64,000 nucleotides of DNA from positions 2,080,039-2,144,038 of the forward strand of contig NZ_NIST01000001.1 of NCBI RefSeq assembly GCF_002335745.1, in the 5' to 3' direction. How positions within the stretch are numbered: the stretch's first letter is position 1; the number at the start of each line of letters is the position of its first letter. The position numbers and the translations under genes were made by a program. The stretch is from Evansella halocellulosilytica (lineage in GTDB: Bacteria > Bacillota > Bacilli > Bacillales > Salisediminibacteriaceae). The notes beneath the pieces are model-generated. The model was not told the DNA's origin, did not search any database, and saw only the letters and a program-made list of their open reading frames with translations. Below are positions 17,341-25,014 of the stretch, piece by piece.

Positions 17341-17453
17341 AATTGTTAGAGTGTGATTAAGCACTGTTCGATACGTGCAGCGTGCTACCGTATCAGCAAA
17401 TAGCTCCTCGATCGATACGAAAGCCCCACCATTGCAATGGCGGGACTTTAATT

Positions 17454-18905
17454 TTATTTTCGTATTTTTGCGATTTCATCTGCAACAAATTGGACATGTG
17501 TGCCGACGATCACTTGAATACTATGTTTGTCGATGACGTTAACTCCAGGTACACCTGTTGCTTTAATGCGGTCCTGGTCTACTTTATCCATGTCTTTCAC
17601 TTCGATTCGCAGACGAGTAACGCAGTTGTCAACGGACGTAACATTGTCGTCTCCGCCTAAACCTTCATAGATTTCTTTTGCTGCAGTTGCATATGCTGTT
17701 TGTTTGTCAGTAGGTTCTCCGTCTTGTTCATCTTCTGCAACAACCTCTTCATCTTCACGTCCAGGTGTTTTTAAATTGAACTTAACAATTAAGAAACGGA
17801 AGAGGAAGTAGTAAACAACTGCAAATCCTAAACCTTGAACGATTAACATATAGGGATGGTTCGCAAGCGGGAGTCTTGAACTTAATACAAAGTCAACGAG
17901 ACCGGCACTAAATCCAAATCCTGCTGTCCATTGGAAGGATGCAGCGATAAACATCGATAAGCCCGTTAATGCGGCGTGAACGACATAAAGTGCAGGAGCT
18001 AAGAACATGAATGCGAACTCTAATGGCTCAGTAACCCCTGTAAAGAATGCAGCAAATGACGCTGCTAGTAGTAATGATGCAGCTTGTTTTTTCCTTTTCG
18101 TTTTAGCAGTATGATACATAGCTAGTGCTGCTGCTGGTAAACCGAACATCATAATCGGGAAGAAACCTGCCATATATCTTCCAGTAATACCTAACTCACC
18201 TGTTCCTGCCCAGAAGTTACCGATATCATTGATTCCAGCAACGTCAAACCAGAACACAGAGTTTAGAGCATGGTGGAGTCCTGTCGGGATTAACAGGCGG
18301 TTAAAGAAACCATATAACCCGGCACCTGCAGCTCCTAGTGTACTGATGAATTCTGCAAAGGAAACGAGTCCAGAGTAGACAACAGGCCATACAAAGATTA
18401 AAATGGCTGATGCAACTAGCATCGCAACAGATGTCATAATTGGGACGAGACGCTTTCCGCTAAAGAATGCGAGCGCGTCAGGTAATTGAACATGACTGAA
18501 GCGGTTGTACATATTTGCAGCGACTAAACCCGATAAAATCCCGACGAATGCGTTTTCAATATTTCCAAAAGCTGCATTGACGTTATCCGGTTCGATTCCT
18601 TGGAACATTGCGACAGAGTCAGGATGTAAGATAGTCGTTACGACAAGGAAGGCAACTAAACCACTTAATGCCGCGGAGCCATCTTTTTCTTTCGACATCC
18701 CTAATGCAACACCTACCGCAAACAGAATTGCGATATGGTCAATAATAGAACTTCCGGCTGTAATTAAAAATGCCGCGATGACATTGTCTTCACCCCAGCC
18801 GCTAGGGTCAATCCAATAGCCGATCCCCATGAGGATCGCTGCAGCTGGTAATACGGCAACCGGGAGCATTAACGATCGGCCTAGCCGTTGTAAATATTTC
18901 ATCAT
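17454..18905 (-). CDS. nagP: PTS EIICB, N-acetylglucosamine/glucose family
   Basis: The 483-residue permease has an EIIC membrane domain (about residues 1-380; PIGLHHALN-type motif as IPTGLHHALNSVFW, and TGVTEPLEFAFMF) and a C-terminal EIIB domain with the phosphocysteine in SVDNCVTRLRI (about C428). It carries no EIIA; an EIIA-Glc gene sits two genes upstream in the same operon. It transports and phosphorylates an amino sugar or glucose. The family match favours N-acetylglucosamine, but the PRD antiterminator partner is more usual for glucose or beta-glucoside systems. Confidence 0.85.
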   Translation of the reverse strand: MMKYLQRLGRSLMLPVAVLPAAAILMGIGYWIDPSGWGEDNVIAAFLITAGSSIIDHIAILFAVGVALGMSKEKDGSAALSGLVAFLVVTTILHPDSVAMFQGIEPDNVNAAFGNIENAFVGILSGLVAANMYNRFSHVQLPDALAFFSGKRLVPIMTSVAMLVASAILIFVWPVVYSGLVSFAEFISTLGAAGAGLYGFFNRLLIPTGLHHALNSVFWFDVAGINDIGNFWAGTGELGITGRYMAGFFPIMMFGLPAAALAMYHTAKTKRKKQAASLLLAASFAAFFTGVTEPLEFAFMFLAPALYVVHAALTGLSMFIAASFQWTAGFGFSAGLVDFVLSSRLPLANHPYMLIVQGLGFAVVYYFLFRFLIVKFNLKTPGREDEEVVAEDEQDGEPTDKQTAYATAAKEIYEGLGGDDNVTSVDNCVTRLRIEVKDMDKVDQDRIKATGVPGVNVIDKHSIQVIVGTHVQFVADEIAKIRK

Positions 18906-19015
18906 AAATAATTCCTCCTAAAAAAATCGTAGTGCATGTCATTGTTTGTCCTGCTGAAAATAAGGAATCTACATGATAATGTCTTTATAGTTTTTAATAA
19001 AAATTAGAAATAAAT

Positions 19016-19834
19016 TCATCCTTTTTGCAGCCTTTCTATGTGGAGCGTAATGTAGCCCAGTTCTTCTTCAGGCAAGTCAATTCCATGTAACGAAGATAAT
19101 TCATGTCGAACTTCCATTGCACAGCTATAAGAACGTTTAAATTTTTTCTTAATCATTTCTAGCATTTCTTTGTCCATCGTATGTGCTTCATAGTGATGGG
19201 CGCGCGTTAATGCAAACCGAATATGCGTAATGAGACGTTCATATGCTAAGTCTTCTTCGTTAATCGTAATATCAAGATAATTCGCGATGGTATCTACCAT
19301 ATTTCTTAAAATCGTTGTCTGTCTGACTGTTTCGTGTAAATCACCTCCTTGAATTTTCATCGTATGAATATGAAGCGCAATAAAAGCCGCCTCATCTACT
19401 GGCATTTCTATATCGAGCTTTTCTTTAATGCGTTTGATCGCCCACATGCCAATATCAAATTCTTGTTTATATAAAATCTTTATTTCTTGCAGCAGCTTGT
19501 TTTTTAAATGGATGCCTTGTGATTCTCTTTCGATCGCAAACGATAGGTGATCGGTAAGAGCTAAAAAAATGTGTTCATTCAGTTTCGTATTTAATCTTTT
19601 TTCAGCATGTTGAATGATTTCTTCTGAAAGGATGAAGTGCTCTTCTGGAATACGTAGTAAAAGCTGCTGTAGCTTTTCATTTCCTTTCAAGACGAAAAGC
19701 TTTTCAATTTTATGCCGGTTCACAACGTCATTTTTCCTTTTATTAAAGGCGACCCCTGTACCAATTGCGATTTTTTCCTGATCTTCGTCTGTTATAATGA
19801 CGGCATTGTTATTTAAAACTTTACTTATTTTCAT
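19016..19834 (-). CDS. PRD-type transcription antiterminator (LicT/GlcT family)
   Basis: The 272-residue protein has an N-terminal CAT RNA-binding domain (MKISKVLNNNAVIITDEDQEKIAIGTGVAF; about 1-55), PRD1 (about 65-170) and PRD2 (about 172-272), with conserved phosphorylatable histidines in LTDHLSFA and LHIHTMK, and in THIRFAL and LHIERL. ATG at 19834 has AAGGAAG 8 bases upstream. It lies between EIIA and EIICB genes and should bind the RAT in the operon leader (20461-20492) to prevent termination when sugar is present. Confidence 0.9.
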   Translation of the reverse strand: MKISKVLNNNAVIITDEDQEKIAIGTGVAFNKRKNDVVNRHKIEKLFVLKGNEKLQQLLLRIPEEHFILSEEIIQHAEKRLNTKLNEHIFLALTDHLSFAIERESQGIHLKNKLLQEIKILYKQEFDIGMWAIKRIKEKLDIEMPVDEAAFIALHIHTMKIQGGDLHETVRQTTILRNMVDTIANYLDITINEEDLAYERLITHIRFALTRAHHYEAHTMDKEMLEMIKKKFKRSYSCAMEVRHELSSLHGIDLPEEELGYITLHIERLQKG

Positions 19835-19856
19835 ACATGCCACTTCCTTATTAACT

Positions 19857-20348
19857 TTAACTTCGTCGATATGAAATGAGGACAGTTTCTCCTGCCTTCG
19901 CTTTTTCGGTAACTTTCAAAGAATAGTTTTTGTCCTGATCGTGACTGTTCGTAATGACAACTGGAGTGATCACATCTGTTGCATGCTCTCGGATATATTC
20001 CAAGTCAAACTCCATTAAAGGTTGTCCAACTGAAAGTTTGTCACCGGTGCTGACTTGTACTTGAAACCCTGCCCCATTTAAGGAGACTGTGTCTAAACCG
20101 ACATGGATTAAAAGTTCTGTACCATCGTCTGTTTGGATCCCTATTGCATGCTTCGTAGGTGCGACTTGAACGACCTTTCCATCAACGGGTGCAACGACGA
20201 CTCCGTGATTAGGGATGATCGCAACACCTTCACCCATCATTTTTTGGCTGAAAACTGGATCCGGTACCTCTTCAATATTTACTACTTTCCCATCTATTGG
20301 AGAAAATATTTCTTTTTCACTAGTTTTCTTTAAAAGCTTCTTAAACAT
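19857..20348 (-). CDS. crr: PTS EIIA-Glc domain protein
   Basis: The product (about 163 residues) is a stand-alone EIIA-Glc: EIFSPIDGKVVNIEEVPDPVFS at the N-terminus, GVAIIP, HAIGIQTDDGTELLIHVGLDTV with the two active-site histidines (the second accepts phosphate), and a Gly-rich end. ATG at 20348 is chosen, with AAAGGCGG upstream. A longer open frame back to 20456 runs through the leader terminator and is not coding. It is the first gene of the PTS operon. Confidence 0.9.
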   Translation of the reverse strand: MFKKLLKKTSEKEIFSPIDGKVVNIEEVPDPVFSQKMMGEGVAIIPNHGVVVAPVDGKVVQVAPTKHAIGIQTDDGTELLIHVGLDTVSLNGAGFQVQVSTGDKLSVGQPLMEFDLEYIREHATDVITPVVITNSHDQDKNYSLKVTEKAKAGETVLISYRRS

Positions 20349-20405
20349 TCTTTTTCCGCCTTTCTCTGTTGTCATTAACATGCTGTTGATCATTTTTAAT
20401 AGAAC

Positions 20406-20467
20406 GAAAAAAGGCATGGCGGTATTTAAAGGAATAGAGACTACTCCCTCAAACATACCACCATGCC
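20406..20467 (-). terminator. Leader terminator of PTS operon
   Basis: On the minus strand, GGCATGGTGGTAT (20455-20467) pairs with ATACCGCCATGCC (20413-20425) and is followed by TTTTTTC. The hairpin lies 60 bp before crr, in the transcript leader, and its 5' arm overlaps the RAT. Confidence 0.85.
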
Positions 20468-20492
20468 TGATCTAATCAGTAACATGTGATCC
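20461..20492 (-). promoter_or_regulatory. Ribonucleic antiterminator (RAT) site
   Basis: On the minus strand, GGATCACATGTTACTG.. ATCAGGCATGG can fold with CTGAT/ATCAG and CATG/CATG stems around asymmetric loops, and keeps the GTTACTG and CAGGC elements of LicT/SacY-type RATs. It overlaps the terminator arm, so protein binding would exclude termination. Confidence 0.75.
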
Positions 20493-20509
20493 ATAATTTA
20501 TTTGTGAGT

Positions 20510-20545
20510 AAATAGTAACATTAGTCTATGTCGAAATCAATCATT
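20510..20545 (-). promoter_or_regulatory. Promoter of the PTS operon
   Basis: On the minus strand, TTGATT and TACTAT are spaced by 17 bases (TTGATTTCGACATAG..TGT then TACTAT), about 20-30 bp before the RAT. The -10 is only moderately good. Confidence 0.5.
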
Positions 20546-20602
20546 TTTTGTAAGCGGAATCAGAAAGTAGGTGAATGGTTGATTTTTTTGGATGATCGTT
20601 TC

Positions 20603-20725
20603 GCGGCCAGGAGATCCGTTAAGTCGATGGAATGAGGCGTTATCGAGGTGTTTGAGGACATCAGATTCGTTAATAGCTGCAAATCTTCAAAAATGACCGC
20701 TCGAATTTGATAATAGCGGAACCGA
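20603..20725. repeat. Intergenic palindromic repeat block, interrupted by IS copy 2
   Basis: Palindromes lie at 20603-20619 and 20654-20670. The half palindrome GCGGAACCGA (20716-20725) is cut at its centre by the IS. The order matches 17158-17287. Confidence 0.8.
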
Positions 20726-20808
20726 TGAATATAGAATAAAAAGTGGACACCCCTTTAACGAACATTATAATTGGACATGATGAGATGATAATACAAGGAG
20801 GGGTTCCC

Positions 20809-20964
20809 ATGGGTGAACGTCGGCAAAGGTATAGTGAAGAATTTACACGTCAAACAGTTAAATTTGCTCAAGAGCAAAAGCGAAAGAAAACGATGAGAGA
20901 CATAGCACAAGAATTAGATATTCCATTAAGTTGCCTACATCAGTGGCGTAATAACTTCGTATAG
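20809..20964 (+). pseudogene. IS3 orfA, broken by loxP-containing sequence
   Basis: The first 46 or so codons (MGERRQRYSEEF..) match the intact orfA. The reading frame then enters the foreign sequence and stops at TAG inside it. The 3' part of orfA resumes at about 20989. The coiled-coil middle is lost. Confidence 0.9.
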
Positions 20965-20984
20965 CATACATTATACGAAGTTAT
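20947..20984. other. loxP site in a 38-bp match to a 454 mate-pair linker (probable assembly artefact)
   Basis: Positions 20951-20984 are an exact 34-bp loxP: arms ATAACTTCGTATA and TATACGAAGTTAT around spacer GCATACAT. The four preceding bases, CGTA, also match the 454 Titanium paired-end circularisation linker as I remember it. Such linkers are introduced during library making. Its presence inside a repeated IS, with loss of IS sequence, points to an untrimmed chimeric read. Confidence 0.85.
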
Positions 20985-21098
20985 AAGATTACGAGATCAA
21001 GAGCGTCAATTAAGAGAAAAAGACCGCAAACTAGCAGACACTCAAGAAGAGTTGGCAATTGTAAAAAAGGCGGTGCACATCTTCAGCAAACCACGGCC

Positions 21099-21971
21099 AT
21101 GAGGTTCGAATTCATTGAAAAGCATAGCTCCGAATTTTCAGTGAAGAAGATGTGTAAAGTACTGCAAGTATCGCGGAGTGGCTATTTCAAGTGGAAAAAA
21201 CGTGAGGTTAGTCAACAAGAGCTTCGAAAAAGAGAAATTCAAGACCGAATCGAGTACCATTTTAAAGATAGTCATGGGATTTATGGTAGTCCGAAACTCA
21301 CCCAAATGTTGTGGAAAGAAAACTATCAAGTTAGTCAAAGAACAGTTAGTAAATATATGAATGAGCTAGGGTTACGCTCTTGTGTGTCCAAGAAGTTCAA
21401 GGTCGTTACAACAGATTCTAATCATGCAAATCCTATCGCTCCTAATAAATTGGATCAAAACTTTCGTATAGCAGCTCCTAACAAGGTTTGGGGTGCTGAT
21501 ATTACCTATATTCCTTGTCGCCAGGGGAAATTATACTTGGCGGTCATCCTTGATCTTTGTACTCGTGAAATTGATGGCTGGAGTCTTAAAGGTCACATCG
21601 CAAATGAAATCGTGTTAGAAGCTCTGGAAAATGCTTATGAATCAAAAAATCCAAACAAAGACTTAATCCATCATTCAGACCGAGGTACTCAATACGCATC
21701 AAAAGAATATCGTCAACGACTCGAAAGTTATGGTATGGAAGCTAGTATGAGTCGTACTGGCAAGTGTTATGACAATGCTTGTGTAGAATCATTTTTTAGT
21801 GTTTTGAAAAAAGAATTATTAAAAGGTCGTCGGTTTAAAACCAAGGAGCAGGCTTATACTAGTATGTTCCAATACATTGAGTTTTTCTATAATCGCAAAG
21901 GAATACACAGTTCTACTGGATACCTGTCACCAATGCAATATGCAAAGCACTTTGATAGGAAAGCTGCTTAA
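21099..21971 (+). CDS. IS3-family transposase OrfB, copy 2
   Basis: The 290-residue frame is open and keeps D (WGADITYI), D (HHSDRGTQY) and E (CVESFFS). It differs from copies 1 and 3 at several residues (for example KLTQ for KITQ, REID for REIV, TGKC for TGNC, RKGIHSST for RKRIHSSI). Because orfA is broken, no OrfAB fusion can be made from this copy as assembled. Confidence 0.88.
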   Translation: MRFEFIEKHSSEFSVKKMCKVLQVSRSGYFKWKKREVSQQELRKREIQDRIEYHFKDSHGIYGSPKLTQMLWKENYQVSQRTVSKYMNELGLRSCVSKKFKVVTTDSNHANPIAPNKLDQNFRIAAPNKVWGADITYIPCRQGKLYLAVILDLCTREIDGWSLKGHIANEIVLEALENAYESKNPNKDLIHHSDRGTQYASKEYRQRLESYGMEASMSRTGKCYDNACVESFFSVLKKELLKGRRFKTKEQAYTSMFQYIEFFYNRKGIHSSTGYLSPMQYAKHFDRKAA

Positions 21972-22295
21972 TACGAGTAGTAGTTGGGCCCTTACTTCAC
22001 CTAACCATCAAACAGATGATGAAGTGGAGGGGTCAAGCGGTTTGGGCTTGACGCTTCCGCTGAATTATCTATACTTTTCGAAAGGTGAACAAAGGCCAAC
22101 TAGTTAAAGCAACTATAAATCCAAAAATTCGTTATTTAGGTGTCTACTTTCTTGACATAGGTCCACTGTGTCCTCACAGCTGACAAAGTGCTCTGCTTTC
22201 GTCGTCATATCTCCTCGATGACTTCATGAACGAATTCGTGTGTTAAAATAAGGGCTGTGAAATTGAATTTGAGCAGGATGAAGGGATGAACGTTC

Positions 22296-22628
22296 GTGAA
22301 TGGCATGTTATATGATTTATTTTTAATTTTATTTGGAATTGTCCTCGGGATGATCGTGAAAGATCCATTAAAAAATCTTGTGACTGGAAAATTTAAAGAA
22401 GATGCGCGGCAAAAGAAACGGGTTAAGCTTTTATTACATATTCGTCAAAACGAAAAGACACATTTTACGACAGAGGATCTTGCTCAAAAGGTGTTTGCTG
22501 GAAAACTAGATACAGCAAACGTTTCGAAGCTATTGAAAGATATCGAAGAAACCGGATTAATTAAAGGGGTCGTCAGCAGAGATCAGGATGTGCGAAAAAC
22601 GAAGTGGATCTATCAAAAGCAACAGTAA
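22296..22628 (+). CDS. Small membrane-anchored winged-helix protein
   Basis: The 110-residue product begins with one hydrophobic segment (about residues 5-22), followed by a basic linker (KFKEDARQKKRVK) and a winged-helix-like domain (LLLHIRQNEKTHFTTEDLAQKVFAGKLDTANVSKLLKDIEETGLIKGVVSRD). This suggests a DNA- or protein-binding domain held at the membrane. I do not recognise the family. GTG at 22296 is used; ATG at 22305 is an alternative. It ends in a terminator shared with the convergent sigma gene. Confidence 0.65.
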   Translation: MNGMLYDLFLILFGIVLGMIVKDPLKNLVTGKFKEDARQKKRVKLLLHIRQNEKTHFTTEDLAQKVFAGKLDTANVSKLLKDIEETGLIKGVVSRDQDVRKTKWIYQKQQ

Positions 22629-22641
22629 ATATGTACAAGAA

Positions 22642-22668
22642 AAGCCACCAACAGCTAGATGGTGGCTT
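22642..22668. terminator. Bidirectional terminator
   Basis: AAGCCACC(A) and (T)GGTGGCTT form a stem of 8-9 bp between convergent genes, with a short T-rich tail on the plus strand and A-rich sequence on the other side. Confidence 0.7.
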
Positions 22669-22672
22669 CTCA

Positions 22673-23548
22673 TCATTGCTCAAGTGAGATATTCGGCAGT
22701 TTATCAGGATTCAGAATCAAATACATTTCTTTTACTTTCTTATTTATAATATAAAAGCTGACAATACTATGAATTGTTCCGTTTGCATAATTGACAATCG
22801 CTGGCTGACCGTTTACATTTTTTACTTCAGGAACAAGATTGTCAGGAAATTTCTTAGCGATCCCCAATAAAAAGAGCACACTGTTCGCTTGACTGACAAT
22901 CGGTCGAATAGCGGCTTTCACTTTGCCGCCACCATCTGAATAGAGCGTAATATTTTCTGAGAGCAATTCTAACAAATCTGCTCGATTTTGGGTTTGAAAT
23001 GCATGGATGAATCGTTGGATGATCGATTTATTATGCTCATAATGCAAGCTTTCGTCACTGACGTTTGCAAGCTTTTTCTTAGCTCGACTGTACAATTGAC
23101 GGCAGTTTGCTTCCGTTTTGTCGATGAAGGTGGCAATCTCAAGATAAGAAAATTGAAACACTTCTCTTAACAATAAAACAGCCCGTTCATGTGGAGATAA
23201 ATGCTCCATCATTCGTAAATAAGCAATACTTAGTCCTTCTTGTTGAAGGACGACTTTAGCGGGATCATTTTCTTCGTCTAATGATGTCAACAATGGTTCA
23301 GGTAACCAAGGACCGACGTATTGTTCACGTTTATAGCGTGCAGATTTAAGTAGATCGAGACAGCGATTTGTCATCATTTTACAAAGGTATGCTTTTTTAT
23401 TTTCGATCTTCTGCTCATCTACTTGGTAGCATCGTAAAAAGGTTTCTTGTACCATATCTTCAGCGTCTTTCACCGACCCTAACAGCCGATACCCTAATGA
23501 AAACAACAATGGTTGAAGCTGTTTGTATTCCTCATTCGTAATTTGCAC
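22673..23548 (-). CDS. ECF41-type RNA polymerase sigma factor with C-terminal SnoaL-like domain
   Basis: The 291-residue protein has sigma region 2 (LFSLGYRLLGSVKDAEDMVQETFLR; about 13-37), region 4 (LSPHERAVLLLREVFQFSYLEIATFIDKTEANCRQLYSRAKKKL) and a C-terminal SnoaL-like domain (about 175-290) typical of ECF41/SigJ. In that group the C-terminal domain acts in place of an anti-sigma factor. The usual DGGGKV motif of the domain is visible (SDGGGKVKAAI). It follows the oxidoreductase gene by 4 bp. Confidence 0.92.
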   Translation of the reverse strand: MQITNEEYKQLQPLLFSLGYRLLGSVKDAEDMVQETFLRCYQVDEQKIENKKAYLCKMMTNRCLDLLKSARYKREQYVGPWLPEPLLTSLDEENDPAKVVLQQEGLSIAYLRMMEHLSPHERAVLLLREVFQFSYLEIATFIDKTEANCRQLYSRAKKKLANVSDESLHYEHNKSIIQRFIHAFQTQNRADLLELLSENITLYSDGGGKVKAAIRPIVSQANSVLFLLGIAKKFPDNLVPEVKNVNGQPAIVNYANGTIHSIVSFYIINKKVKEMYLILNPDKLPNISLEQ

Positions 23549-23552
23549 GTCG

Positions 23553-24833
23553 TTACCTCATTTCTTTTTGGATAATTTCTTCAGCAGCTTGTTTTCCGCT
23601 GCACACTGCTCCTTCTGCTAAAATTGAATGTGGCGATGCCCAATCTCCAGCGATGTATAGTCCATGAATCTTCGTTTCTGAACGGATCAGCTCAGATTCG
23701 TCTCCGAGTTGAGGCAAACGTTGGTTTACGATGATCTGAGGCAAATACCTGCTCGTAATTTCATGCTTTTTCCAACCTGGTTGGATCATTTCTAAAAACT
23801 GTTCAAGCTCTTCCTGCACAGCACTGCTATTTATTCTCTCATCTAATTGATGATATTTTAATACGTGCAGAACATTACTTTGTCCATCTTCAGAAAGGCT
23901 CGCGTACTTTGAATGGACAGAATAGTAGAAGGGGGCAGTCACTCCCATCGCAAACAGCCGCTTTTCGTTAGGCAGTTTCTTTAATGCAACATCTAATACT
24001 GCCGCTTTAACTGGAGTTCGATTTTGTATGGCGCTATTGATTGGCTCGACTTCCTTTTCTTCAATTAAATAATTCAATTCACTTGGTTCGCCTGTGTAAA
24101 GCAAGTTTTTTCCGTGAATGACCTCGCCATTTGATAAATCAATACGAAAACTTCCATTGTTATGTCGGGCAAATTGTTTTAATGCAACTTGTGTTTGTAC
24201 ATGAACCCCGGCCATAATTGCTTTATTGTGAAGCTGGTCAATGATTGTTTGCCACCCTCTATCTTGGTATATAACACCTCGCAGCGCACATTTCATATGA
24301 GAGACAATGACATATGCACTGCTTTTTTCTGGAGAGTGGCAATAGGTTGCGAGCCTGCCAAGAGTAAACAGTAATGACTGGACTTTTTTATTACTTGTTG
24401 CTTGTTCAACCCACTGTTGAAAGGTCGTATCTTTTAAAAGGTCTGGAGTCGTTTTCGTCAACGCTTTCAAAGTTTTCAGCCATTCAATTCGTTCTTTCCA
24501 GCTAAAGTATGAGGATGTAAGTAACCCCTGAGGAGAAAATGGGGCTTCGTAAAATGCCCCTTCCTCTACTAAAAGACCACTCGTTTTCGGACTTTGCCCT
24601 TCTATTTTTATATTTAATTGTTCGAGAATCGGTACAGCTCTTCCTCCTTTGTATAGCGCATGCGGACCTGCATTAAAGTAGTTTTTCTTAATGTTATCTG
24701 TTTTTGCTCTACCGCCAACTCTTTTGCTTCTTTCTATTAATAAAACAGATAACGTCGATCGTGATAAAAAATTTGCTACAACAAAGCCTGCAAGTCCACC
24801 GCCAACAATGACAACATCCCAATTGTTGTGCAT
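23553..24833 (-). CDS. NAD(P)/FAD-dependent oxidoreductase (phytoene desaturase/PPOX-like)
   Basis: The 426-residue flavin amine-oxidase-like protein starts with VVIVGGGLAGFVVANFLSR (Rossmann FAD motif) and ends with the FAD motif GLYIAGDWASPHSILAEGAVCSGKQAAEEI. ECF41 sigma genes usually sit beside an oxidoreductase, decarboxylase or epimerase gene, and this pair fits. It is the first gene after an ECF41-type promoter. The substrate is unknown. Confidence 0.87.
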   Translation of the reverse strand: MHNNWDVVIVGGGLAGFVVANFLSRSTLSVLLIERSKRVGGRAKTDNIKKNYFNAGPHALYKGGRAVPILEQLNIKIEGQSPKTSGLLVEEGAFYEAPFSPQGLLTSSYFSWKERIEWLKTLKALTKTTPDLLKDTTFQQWVEQATSNKKVQSLLFTLGRLATYCHSPEKSSAYVIVSHMKCALRGVIYQDRGWQTIIDQLHNKAIMAGVHVQTQVALKQFARHNNGSFRIDLSNGEVIHGKNLLYTGEPSELNYLIEEKEVEPINSAIQNRTPVKAAVLDVALKKLPNEKRLFAMGVTAPFYYSVHSKYASLSEDGQSNVLHVLKYHQLDERINSSAVQEELEQFLEMIQPGWKKHEITSRYLPQIIVNQRLPQLGDESELIRSETKIHGLYIAGDWASPHSILAEGAVCSGKQAAEEIIQKEMR

Positions 24834-24868
24834 AAAAAAACCTCCTTTTTCGCTGTTTCATCAATCAT

Positions 24869-24895
24869 GACGAAGATAGGAGGTGATTTGTGACA
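24869..24895 (-). promoter_or_regulatory. ECF41-type promoter
   Basis: On the minus strand, TGTCACA (24889-24895) and CGTC (24869-24872) have 16-base spacing, matching the TGTCACA/CGTC promoter known for ECF41 sigma factors. It stands before the oxidoreductase-sigma operon, implying autoregulation. Confidence 0.88.
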
Positions 24896-24942
24896 AGAGG
24901 ACGAGCAAGGAAAGATTCGATTGGAAAAGATTACTACTTTTC

Positions 24943-24985
24943 TTGACAACAACGATCAAATAATAATATTATAATATTAATTAAA
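24943..24985 (+). promoter_or_regulatory. Promoter with AT-rich shared motif (VOC gene)
   Basis: TTGACA (24943-24948) and TATTAT (24967-24972) have 18-base spacing. The -10 area lies within AATAATATTATAATATTAAT, an AT-rich palindrome nearly repeated at 28960-28978. Confidence 0.65.
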
Positions 24986-25014
24986 ATGAAAATATTGTGA
25001 AAAGGGTGGGGTGA

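Larger units (their letters stand above)
20726..22165 (+). mobile_element. IS3-family insertion sequence, copy 2 (damaged)
   Basis: Ends are TGAATATAGAATAAAAAGTGG (5' end; first 20 bases inspected) and the inverted relative ending GACATAGGTCCA. Part of orfA (72 nt in the intact copies) is replaced by about 42 nt that include a loxP site. Left flank is GCGGAACCGA and right flank CTGTGTCCTC: both are palindrome halves, but the 3-bp target copies (CGA and CTG) differ, unlike copy 3. Several base changes set it apart from copies 1 and 3. Confidence 0.88.

Noticed and set aside
20348-20456. Extended N-terminus of the EIIA gene
   Set aside because: The extension would be translated from the leader terminator; the internal ATG has the RBS and matches the EIIA length.
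20951-20984. Natural site-specific recombination site
   Set aside because: Identity to phage P1 loxP is exact, no cre or phage gene is present, and the four bases before it match a sequencing linker.
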